Shown one piece after another: positions 1 through 5,526 of a stretch of 10,195 nt of DNA (the stretch's first letter is position 1; each line of letters begins with the position of its first letter). This DNA is from an uncultured Clostridia bacterium (GTDB lineage: Bacteria; Bacillota; Clostridia; Oscillospirales; Oscillospiraceae), in contig CAMEMX010000045.1 in the NCBI GenBank assembly GCA_945927915.1, forward strand, positions 1 to 10,195. The letters run 5' to 3'. The notes under the pieces are model-generated. The model had not been told where the DNA came from and did no database searches. It worked only from the letters and a program-made list of their open reading frames with translations. Made by a program: the position numbers and the translations under genes.

Positions 1-784
1 ACTGGCTGCGCTCCTCCTGACAGGCGACGACGATGCCCGTCGGCTTGTGGATCAGGCGTACCGCCGAGGACGTTTTGTTGATGTGCTGACCGCCCGCGCC
101 GGACGAGCGGTAGACCTGCATTTCAATGTCCTCCGGGCGGATGTCGACGTCGGCCTCCTCCATTTCGGGCAGGACGGCGACGGTCGCCGTCGAGGTGTGG
201 ACGCGTCCGCCGGATTCCGTCTCCGGCACGCGCTGCACGCGGTGCACGCCCGACTCGAATTTCAGCCGCGAGTATGCGCCCGTGCCGCGGATCTCAAAAT
301 CGGCCTCCTTTACGCCGCCAAGCTCCGTCTCGCTGTAGTTGAGCAGCTCGACCGACCAGCCCTTCGACGCTGCGTAGAGGTTGTACATCCGGAACAGGCT
401 GTGGGCAAACAGGGCGCTTTCCTCGCCGCCGACGCCGCCGCGGATCTCCATGATGACGCTCTTGTCATCGTTCGGGTCGTGCGGCAAAAGCAGCAGCTTC
501 AGCTCCTGCTCCAGCGCCTCCGAGCGCTTTTTCGCGTCTGCGTATTCCTCCTGACACAGCTCCTTCAGCTCCGCGTCCGCCTGACCGCTCATCAGCTCCA
601 GGGCGTCGTGCATATCCTGCTTCGCGCGGCAGTAGGCGCGGTAGGCCGTGACGACCGGCTCCAGCTCTTTCTGCTCCTTGAGCCACGCGGCGGCACGCTT
701 CGGGTCGGCGTAAAAATCGGGCTGCTCCGCGCGGGCGCACAGCTCGATGTATTTCTCTTCGACAAGTTTCAGCTTATCCAGCAT
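1..784 (-). CDS. prfA: Peptide chain release factor 1 (RF1), 3' end cut by window edge
   Basis: RF1 reads UAA and UAG stop codons on the ribosome and triggers hydrolysis of peptidyl-tRNA. The first 261 residues are present; the family is usually about 355-360, so roughly 95 residues lie beyond the left edge. Seen directly: the N-terminal helical domain (about 1-100), the core start IRGGVGGEE (114-122), the stop-codon recognition tripeptide PET at 187-189 within RVPETESGG (the P-x-T form marks RF1, whereas RF2 has SPF), and the catalytic GGQ at 231-233 in SGAGGQHVNKT. The start is the ATG at 784-782, preceded by TTGGAGAA. It lies 29 bp downstream of rlmA on the same strand and also has its own promoter at 813-841. 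In many bacteria prmC, which methylates the GGQ glutamine, follows prfA; that region is outside the window. Identification is secure. Confidence 0.97.
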   Translation of the reverse strand, partial: MLDKLKLVEEKYIELCARAEQPDFYADPKRAAAWLKEQKELEPVVTAYRAYCRAKQDMHDALELMSGQADAELKELCQEEYADAKKRSEALEQELKLLLLPHDPNDDKSVIMEIRGGVGGEESALFAHSLFRMYNLYAASKGWSVELLNYSETELGGVKEADFEIRGTGAYSRLKFESGVHRVQRVPETESGGRVHTSTATVAVLPEMEEADVDIRPEDIEMQVYRSSGAGGQHINKTSSAVRLIHKPTGIVVACQEERSQ

Positions 785-812
785 GGTGTTCTCCAATGTT
801 CAAATTCAATTC

Positions 813-841
813 ATTATAACAGCTTTTCCTGCGGATGTCTA
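813..841 (-). promoter_or_regulatory. Sigma-A-type promoter for prfA inside the 3' end of rlmA
   Basis: On the minus strand, TAGACA (841-836) and a perfect TATAAT (818-813) are separated by 17 bases. The predicted transcription start would be near 806, giving a short leader of about 20 bases with the prfA ribosome binding site near 790-795. The -10 box overlaps the rlmA stop codon. It would let prfA be transcribed independently of rlmA. This is a sequence match only. Confidence 0.6.
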
Positions 842-1635
842 CCATATACGTTAAAAACGATCTCCGCCGTGTCGGTCAGCGTGTCGGTTTGCGCCAGCGC
901 CTCGGCACCCTGCCGGGAAATGCGCCAGACGTGCGGCGTCATGGAAAGCAGATCCCGCACCGCCTCCGCGCCGGTGAGCGAAAAGGTAAAATGAAGCGTT
1001 TCCGAATGCAGAAGCGAAAAATGCGGCAGCTCCGGGTGCAAATGCTTCTCCTTTTCCAATAATTCGGGATAGATGATCCTTTTCAGGCCGAGCAGGTGCT
1101 TTTCACCCGCGAGCACCTGCACAAAGATGCCGCCGGGCTTCAAAACGCGGGCAAATTCCTCCGCGGCGGTCAGGGCGAACATCGAGAGCAAACAGTCGAA
1201 GCTGCCGTCCGCAAACGGAAGGTGCGCAGCGGTCGCGGTCAGAAAATGCGCCTGCTTGTCCCGCGCGGCGGCGCAGCGCACCGCCTCTTTCGAAATGTCG
1301 ATGCCCCAGCGCTCCGGGAATGTGCCGAGCGCGCCGAGGTAGTAGCCCTCGCCGCAGCCGGCGTCCAGAACACTCTGCGCCTGCGGGCAAAACGCCGCAA
1401 GCAGCGCCTTGAGCTTGCGCGCGATGGGCGCGTAATGCCCCGCGTCCAGAAAACGCCGCCGTGCCAGAACCATCTCCCGTGTGTCGCCGGGATGGAGGGA
1501 GTGCTTGCGGTCGACGGTCAGGAGGTTTACATAACCTTGACGCGCGACGTCGAAGCTGTGTCCGGCCGGGCATTGCCAGACGGCTTTGCCGCATTGCAGC
1601 CGGCTTTCACAAACGGGACAGAGGGGAGCGATCAT
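814..1635 (-). CDS. rlmA: 23S rRNA (guanine-N1) methyltransferase, RlmA family
   Basis: This is a SAM-dependent methyltransferase of 273 aa (E. coli RlmA is 269). Known members methylate N1 of a guanine in hairpin 35 of 23S rRNA: G745 for RlmA(I), and G748 for the tylosin-resistance relative TlrB. Seen directly: an N-terminal zinc ribbon CPVC (C6, C9) with C22 and H26 in CPAGHSFD, followed by the family-specific GYVNLL (34-39); then SAM motif I VLDAGCGEGYY (89-99) and a Rossmann-type methyltransferase core. The ATG at 1635 follows an AAAGGAA-type ribosome binding site. It is divergent from the deacetylase gene at 1708 and lies upstream of prfA on the same strand, so both genes concern the ribosome. 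Which guanine is modified, and whether macrolide resistance results, cannot be told from the sequence. A generic class I methyltransferase is less likely, given the zinc ribbon. Confidence 0.88.
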   Translation of the reverse strand: MIAPLCPVCESRLQCGKAVWQCPAGHSFDVARQGYVNLLTVDRKHSLHPGDTREMVLARRRFLDAGHYAPIARKLKALLAAFCPQAQSVLDAGCGEGYYLGALGTFPERWGIDISKEAVRCAAARDKQAHFLTATAAHLPFADGSFDCLLSMFALTAAEEFARVLKPGGIFVQVLAGEKHLLGLKRIIYPELLEKEKHLHPELPHFSLLHSETLHFTFSLTGAEAVRDLLSMTPHVWRISRQGAEALAQTDTLTDTAEIVFNVYGRHPQEKLL

Positions 1636-1707
1636 AAGCGGTTCCTTTCTTTTCCTGCGGAGTGGGAAAAATGAGCGGGCATACTATTGTGGAAAGGGTG
1701 GGAAGCC

Positions 1708-2532
1708 ATGAGACGAATCATCTGCATGGCGCTGCTGTGCTGTCTGCTGGTGCTGCCGGTCTGCGCAGCGGGCGAGGAAAGCTATCTTGCGCTGACCTTT
1801 GACGACGGCCCCTCCGGCCGGTTTACCTCGCGCCTGCTCGACGGACTTGCCGAGCGGGAGGTGCACGCGACATTTTTTCTCTGCGGCTACCGCGTTGAGC
1901 AGTACCCGGAGCTGACTGCACGAATCGCACGCGAGGGGCACGAGATCGGCACGCACGGCTATGCGCACAAGTTTTTCAGCGCGCTGTCAGCAAAGGACGT
2001 CTGCTGCGACCTGGAAAAAGCGCAGCGCTGCATTGAAGACGCGGGCGGCGGTCAACCGACGCTCCTGCGTCCGCCCGGCGGGATCTACGACAGCAAGGTT
2101 CTGCAGCAGAGCGTCTGCGCAGACCTGCCGGTCGTTCTGTGGTCGGTCGACCCGGAGGATTGGCGGCGCTCCGACAGCGGCGCAGTCGCCGCGGATATCA
2201 TCCGCGAGGCGAAAAACGGCGACGTCATTCTGCTGCACGATATGTCTGATTCCAGCGTGGACGCTGCGCTGCGCGTGATCGACGAGCTGACGGCGCAGGG
2301 CTTCCGCTTCGTTACGGTCTCGGAGCTGGCGGCGCTGTCCGGTACGCAGCTACAGGGCGGGCAGGTCTATCACCGGTTTTCGTTTGCGAAGAACGATTCA
2401 ATCTCCAAACGCGAGGCGGAGACGGAGCCCTGCACAAAGCCGGGCTTCCCGCCGCCTCTGCCGCGCAGCGCGTCGTTCATTGCGCGGCAGAGCCCGCGCA
2501 GGTCGCCCTCGCGCGTGCCGATGGCATACTGA
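1708..2532 (+). CDS. Secreted polysaccharide deacetylase (NodB domain)
   Basis: This is a metal-dependent carbohydrate esterase family 4 protein, probably removing acetyl groups from peptidoglycan or another cell-surface glycan outside the membrane; the substrate is not determinable. It has 274 aa from the ATG at 1708. That start follows AAAGGG at 1693-1698 and gives a clean signal peptide (RR, then a hydrophobic run to about 18, cleavage near VCAAG). A TTG at 1687 in the same frame would put seven extra residues before it and is less likely. NodB motifs seen: TFDDGP (30-35, Asp32/Asp33), GTHGYAH (81-87, metal ligands His83 and His87), RPPGG (121-125), LWSVDPEDW (144-152) and ILLHD (174-178, His177). 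The fold should end near residue 225. The last 54 codons overlap alaX on the other strand, and the tail is Pro/Arg/Ser-rich without family resemblance, so it is probably read-through of antisense coding sequence. Confidence 0.9.
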   Translation: MRRIICMALLCCLLVLPVCAAGEESYLALTFDDGPSGRFTSRLLDGLAEREVHATFFLCGYRVEQYPELTARIAREGHEIGTHGYAHKFFSALSAKDVCCDLEKAQRCIEDAGGGQPTLLRPPGGIYDSKVLQQSVCADLPVVLWSVDPEDWRRSDSGAVAADIIREAKNGDVILLHDMSDSSVDAALRVIDELTAQGFRFVTVSELAALSGTQLQGGQVYHRFSFAKNDSISKREAETEPCTKPGFPPPLPRSASFIARQSPRRSPSRVPMAY

Positions 2533-3524
2533 TACGCGCCGTCTGCGCCGGCAAACACCGCGCACCGTCCGCCGCAGACGGATAAAACCGCGTCGGCAAG
2601 GCGGCGCACGGCGCCCGGCTGCATGGCGGTTTCAAAGAGCAGCACATCGCCCTTGCCGGCAAACGCCTGCGCTTTCCGGGCAAACACCTCGTTTTCAAGC
2701 TGCGTGATGCGGTATTGCGCCGCGCTCAGCTCGTCCTTCAGCCGTGCAGCGGCGGAAGCGGTTTCCAGCGGCTTTGCGGATAAGAGTGCGGAAATTTCTC
2801 TGTTTTGGTCGTAGATGGCGCTTAGATAGTCAAGTGCGCGGCCTCCGCACAGCAGCTCGATGCGCGAGCCTGCGTGAAAACGCGTGACGCTGAGCAGCTT
2901 GACGAGGCCGATCTCGCCCGTCCGCGCGACGTGCAGCCCGCAGCAGGCACAGATGTCAAGACCGGGGAAACGGACGATGCGCACCGCACCCGACAGCGCC
3001 TTTTTGCTGCGGTAGGGCAGGGCGGCAAGCGTCTGCGCGTCCGGGAAAAAGATCTCCGTTCCGACGTTTTTCCAGATCGCCTCATTCGCGGCCTGTTCGA
3101 TCTGCCGAAGCTCCTCCGGCGTGATCTCGCCGGAGTAGTCGATGGTGATCGTCTCGCTGCCCATGTGGAAGCCGACGTTATCATACCCGAAACGCTCGTG
3201 AATGATGCCGGAGACGATGTGCTCGCCCGAATGCTGCTGCATGAGGGAAAAGCGCCGCGCCCAGTCGATTCTGCAAGCGACCGTCTCGCCCACGGGAAGC
3301 GGCTTGTCGCAAAGATGCAGAACCTCTCCTTCATGTTCGCTGACGTCCACCACTTGGCTATCTCCAAGCGTGCCGAGGTCACAGGGCTGACCGCCGCCCG
3401 TCGGATAGAAGACCGTGCGGTCGAGCGTGACGCGCCAACGGTCGCCGTCGGGCGTGCAGGAGAGCACGGTGGCGGTCGCCTCCGTCTGATATTGGTTTAC
3501 ATAAAACAGCTTTTCGGTCGGCAT
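2370..3524 (-). CDS. alaX: Alanyl-tRNA editing hydrolase, AlaX type with C-terminal DHHA1-like region
   Basis: This is a free-standing homologue of the alanyl-tRNA synthetase editing domain. Such proteins hydrolyse mischarged tRNA(Ala), chiefly Ser-tRNA(Ala), in trans in the cytoplasm. It has 384 aa, a long AlaX form. Seen directly: FYPTGGGQ (39-46, AlaRS-like β-strand), the zinc-binding pairs H98-x3-H102 (QHSGEH) and C194-x3-H198 (CCGLH), then a charged, probably coiled-coil helix at about 235-290. A C-terminal region ends with GRGGGKPGFVQGS (355-367), matching the glycine-rich tail of the DHHA1/C-Ala domain of AlaRS. No aminoacylation domain is present. The ATG at 3524 was chosen because GGAGGA lies six bases upstream and residues align from MPTEKLFYV. 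The frame stays open to 3680, but those 52 codons span the promoter. Its 3' end overlaps the deacetylase gene by 163 bp. Confidence 0.93.
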   Translation of the reverse strand: MPTEKLFYVNQYQTEATATVLSCTPDGDRWRVTLDRTVFYPTGGGQPCDLGTLGDSQVVDVSEHEGEVLHLCDKPLPVGETVACRIDWARRFSLMQQHSGEHIVSGIIHERFGYDNVGFHMGSETITIDYSGEITPEELRQIEQAANEAIWKNVGTEIFFPDAQTLAALPYRSKKALSGAVRIVRFPGLDICACCGLHVARTGEIGLVKLLSVTRFHAGSRIELLCGGRALDYLSAIYDQNREISALLSAKPLETASAAARLKDELSAAQYRITQLENEVFARKAQAFAGKGDVLLFETAMQPGAVRRLADAVLSVCGGRCAVFAGADGAYQYAIGTREGDLRGLCRAMNDALRGRGGGKPGFVQGSVSASRLEIESFFANENR

Positions 3525-3530
3525 GGCGTA

Positions 3531-3536
3531 TCCTCC
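3531..3536 (-). promoter_or_regulatory. Ribosome binding site deciding the alaX start
   Basis: GGAGGA on the minus strand, six bases before the ATG at 3524-3522. It is near-perfect anti-Shine-Dalgarno complementarity and rules out the longer reading frame that begins at 3680. Confidence 0.85.
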
Positions 3537-3554
3537 GGTGAAAATTCTATAATA

Positions 3555-3583
3555 ATTATAGCATATCCGCGCAAAACCTTCAA
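3555..3583 (-). promoter_or_regulatory. Sigma-A promoter for alaX
   Basis: On the minus strand, TTGAAG (3583-3578), a 17-base spacer and a perfect TATAAT (3560-3555). The predicted start near 3548 gives a leader of about 24 bases ending in the GGAGGA site. It is back to back with the dapA promoter, about 80 bp away. Confidence 0.75.
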
Positions 3584-3664
3584 GCATTGGGAGGCAACAC
3601 ACAAAAAATCCGTTGGAGACAAGGTATCCTGCCGGCCGTTCTTGCGATTTATTCAGAGTTTCCC

Positions 3665-3693
3665 TTGCATTTCGCGGCAAAAAATGCTATTCT
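3665..3693 (+). promoter_or_regulatory. Sigma-A promoter for dapAB, extended -10
   Basis: TTGCAT (3665-3670), a 17-base spacer, and TATTCT (3688-3693) preceded by TGC, which makes an extended -10 (TGn). The transcript should begin near 3700 and carry a leader of about 65 bases with a hairpin at 3712-3732. The rest of the divergent intergenic region (3584-3664) shows no recognisable operator. A lysine riboswitch would not fit in so short a leader. Confidence 0.65.
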
Positions 3694-3711
3694 TTTATCG
3701 GACGACTGGGA

Positions 3712-3732
3712 CGTGTCGGTTTTGCCGACGCG
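3712..3732 (+). other. Leader hairpin in the dapA 5' untranslated region
   Basis: CGTGTCGG (3712-3719) pairs with CCGACGCG (3725-3732) around a TTTTG loop: eight pairs including one G-T. It sits between the predicted start site and the ribosome binding site (GGAGGT, 3751-3756). No T-run follows, so it is not a terminator by itself. A role in mRNA stability or protein binding is possible but unproven. Confidence 0.45.
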
Positions 3733-3764
3733 CCGAAGGTTACACGAATCGGAGGTAATGCAAA

Positions 3765-4664
3765 ATGAAGAAAATCACCGGCTCCATCGTGGCTCTGGTC
3801 ACACCGTTCCATCAGGACGGCTCGGCGGACTATGGCAGACTGCGCGAGCTTGTCGACTGGCATATTGAGAACAAAACCGACGCGATCTTAGTGCTCGGCA
3901 CGACGGGCGAGACAGCCTCGACCTCTCTGGAGGAGGATATCAAGACGGTCAACTGTGTGATCGAGCAGGTCAATGGGCGGATTCCCGTCATCGCGGGCAG
4001 CGGCTCGAATTCCAGCGAAATGCAGAAGCACAAGAGCGTGATCTATTCGCAGCTCGGCGCCGATGCCCTGCTGTGCATCAGCCCGTACTACGTCAAGACT
4101 AACGAGGAGGGGATGTACCGCCACTTTATGATGTCGGCGGATGCCGCCTCCGCGCCGATCGTCCTTTATAATGTCCCCGGTCGCACCGGCTGCAAGATCT
4201 CGCCGGAGGTCGTGCGCCGCCTGTCGACCCATCCGAACGTGATGGGCATCAAGGAGGCCAGCGGCGATATGGCTTACGCGATGAAGATCGCCCGCTATCT
4301 GAGCGATGATTTTGTCATGTACTGCGGCAACGACGACATCACCGTGCCGCTGCTGTCCGTGGGCGCGTCGGGCGTCATCTCCGTCTGGGCGAACATCATG
4401 CCGCGCGAGGTGCACAACATGGTTACGGACTATCTGGAAGGCCGCCATGCGCAGGCGCTCCGGACCCAGCTTCGCTATCTCGACCTCATCAACGCCCTGT
4501 TTATGGAGGTCAACCCGATCCCCGTCAAGGAAGCGATGAACCTGATGGGTCTGAAAGCAGGCGCTTACCGGATGCCGATGTATCCGATGGCGCCGGAGAA
4601 TCGCGCAAAGCTGGCTAAGATCATGCGCGAGGCGGGACTTCCCGTGCAGGAGGACGTCGGATGA
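3765..4664 (+). CDS. dapA: 4-hydroxy-tetrahydrodipicolinate synthase
   Basis: This cytoplasmic TIM-barrel aldolase condenses pyruvate with aspartate 4-semialdehyde, the first committed step to diaminopimelate (cell wall) and lysine. It has 299 aa, the usual length. Catalytic residues align with E. coli DapA at a constant offset of +2: Lys163 in GIKEAS (Schiff base), Tyr135 and Arg140 in LYNVPGRTG, Thr46 in GTTGE, and Tyr109 in SPYYV. The lysine feedback site looks altered: E. coli His53, His56 and Glu84 correspond to Leu55, Asp58 and Met86, although Asn82 and Tyr108 are kept. I therefore infer weak or absent lysine inhibition, as in several Gram-positive enzymes. The start follows GGAGGT with eight bases of spacing. 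The stop overlaps the dapB start (ATGA), indicating translational coupling. Related aldolases such as N-acetylneuraminate lyase are less likely because dapB follows. Confidence 0.95.
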   Translation: MKKITGSIVALVTPFHQDGSADYGRLRELVDWHIENKTDAILVLGTTGETASTSLEEDIKTVNCVIEQVNGRIPVIAGSGSNSSEMQKHKSVIYSQLGADALLCISPYYVKTNEEGMYRHFMMSADAASAPIVLYNVPGRTGCKISPEVVRRLSTHPNVMGIKEASGDMAYAMKIARYLSDDFVMYCGNDDITVPLLSVGASGVISVWANIMPREVHNMVTDYLEGRHAQALRTQLRYLDLINALFMEVNPIPVKEAMNLMGLKAGAYRMPMYPMAPENRAKLAKIMREAGLPVQEDVG

Positions 4665-5368
4665 AGCTGTTTTTGAGCGGTTACGGGAAAATGGGTCACA
4701 TGATCGAGGCGCTTGCGCTGGAAAAGGGCTGGCAAGTGATCGGTCATGCGGACATTGACTGTGTGGAAAACTATGAAACCGCACCGAAGGCGGACGTGTG
4801 CATCGACTTTTCGGGCGTTGGTGCGCTGCCGCATCTGCTTGCCTATGTGAAGCGCACAGGCACGCCGCTCGTCAGCGGCACGACGGGTCTGACCGAGCCG
4901 GACTTTGACGCATTGAACGAGGCGGCGAAGACCGTTCCCGTTATCTGGACGGCGAATTACTCCACGGGCGTGGCGGTGCTGCGCCGGATGCTGCGCGAGT
5001 ACGCGCAGGTGCTTGCCGACTGGGACAAGGAGATCGTCGAAAAGCACCACAACCAGAAGGTCGACGCGCCGAGCGGCACGGCAAAGCTGCTGCTGGAAGC
5101 GCTCGACCCCGACGGACGGGCGCTCGTCGTCCATGGCAGAGAGGGTCTGTGCGGCAAGCGGAAGAAGGAAGAGATCGGCGTCTTTTCGCTGCGCGGCGGC
5201 ACCGTCGCGGGCGAGCACACGGTCAGCTTCTTCGGTGAGGACGAGGTTTTGGAGATCACGCACCGGGCTGCGAGCCGGAAGATCTTCGCTGCCGGCGCCC
5301 TGCGCGCTGCCGAGGTGCTCGCGGCAAAGCCCGCAGGCCGGTATTCACTCGAGGAATTGCTGTTTTAA
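4661..5368 (+). CDS. dapB: 4-hydroxy-tetrahydrodipicolinate reductase, compact form
   Basis: This enzyme reduces the DapA product with NAD(P)H to tetrahydrodipicolinate, the second step of the diaminopimelate/lysine route. Seen directly: a nucleotide-binding start SGYGKMG (6-12; families more often have G-A-x-G-R-M-G), SGTTG (72-76), and the substrate-binding and catalytic signature EKHHNQKVDAPSGTAK (127-142, with His129, His130 and Lys133), then EITHRAASR near 198-206. At 235 aa it is short. Compared with E. coli DapB (273 aa), much of the N-terminal domain between about residues 32 and 45 is missing. The residue after the second β-strand is Asp31 (HADID) and no Arg follows, which may favour NADH over NADPH (inference). 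It is coupled to dapA by a 4-base overlap. No rho-independent terminator follows; the inverted-repeat element begins ten bases after the stop. Confidence 0.94.
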   Translation: MKLFLSGYGKMGHMIEALALEKGWQVIGHADIDCVENYETAPKADVCIDFSGVGALPHLLAYVKRTGTPLVSGTTGLTEPDFDALNEAAKTVPVIWTANYSTGVAVLRRMLREYAQVLADWDKEIVEKHHNQKVDAPSGTAKLLLEALDPDGRALVVHGREGLCGKRKKEEIGVFSLRGGTVAGEHTVSFFGEDEVLEITHRAASRKIFAAGALRAAEVLAAKPAGRYSLEELLF

Positions 5369-5377
5369 CGAAGACCC

Positions 5378-5489
5378 TGTAGGGCGGGGACATGTCCCCG
5401 CCGGTGTAGGAACTACCGACTGTGTACAAGACTGCACGTTTGTGCCGTCTGCCGCTTCGCGGTCGGCGGGGACGTGTCCCCGCCCTACA
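5378..5489 (+). repeat. MITE-like / BIME-like element with 25-bp terminal inverted repeats
   Basis: The outer 25 bases at 5378-5402 and 5465-5489 are reverse complements with a single mismatch, and each end begins TGTAGGGCGGGGAC when read inward. Each repeat is itself palindromic around its middle (GGCGGGGACATGTCCCCGCC on the left, perfect; the right copy has GT in place of AT). The 62-bp centre holds smaller hairpins: GTAG/CTAC (5406-5416), AGAC and GCAC pairing with GTGC and GTCT (5429-5450), and CCGC/GCGG (5452-5462). There is no room for a protein and no obvious target-site duplication. It could be a non-autonomous transposon relic or a REP/BIME-type palindromic repeat. It fills nearly the whole dapB-hisS gap, and transcripts crossing it would fold strongly. 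No T-run follows, so it is not a classical terminator. Confidence 0.75.
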
Positions 5490-5526
5490 TTCAGATATTA
5501 AATACTACACATATGAGAGGAACACT

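Noticed and set aside
47..994. Long plus-strand open frame opposite prfA and the rlmA 3' end
   Set aside because: It spans two clearly coding minus-strand genes and the gap between them, lacks a convincing ribosome binding site, and its translation looks like antisense of RF1.
1636..1707. Promoters in the divergent rlmA/deacetylase gap
   Set aside because: A TACTAT at 1682-1687 resembles a -10 box, but no acceptable -35 lies 16-18 bases upstream, and no good pair is seen for rlmA on the other strand. Promoters probably exist here, but I cannot place them.
3525..3680. N-terminal extension of alaX from an ATG at 3680
   Set aside because: The extra 52 codons cover the alaX -35/-10 boxes and would put the GGAGGA site inside the gene; family alignment begins at the ATG at 3524.
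2874..3758. Plus-strand open frame opposite alaX, reaching into the dapA leader
   Set aside because: It runs across both the alaX and dapA promoters and shows no family features; alaX motifs are intact on the minus strand.
3694..3764. Lysine riboswitch ahead of dapA
   Set aside because: The leader is only about 65 bases with one simple hairpin; a lysine riboswitch needs roughly 170 bases and a five-helix junction.
5378..5489. Inverted repeat read as a CRISPR fragment or as a dapB terminator
   Set aside because: There are only two copies, in opposite orientation and without regular spacers, which is not CRISPR. No T-run follows either stem, so it is not a standard rho-independent terminator.
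5422..5526. N-terminal extension of hisS
   Set aside because: These codons translate the inverted-repeat element; the ATG at 5527 has its own ribosome binding site and begins the family alignment.
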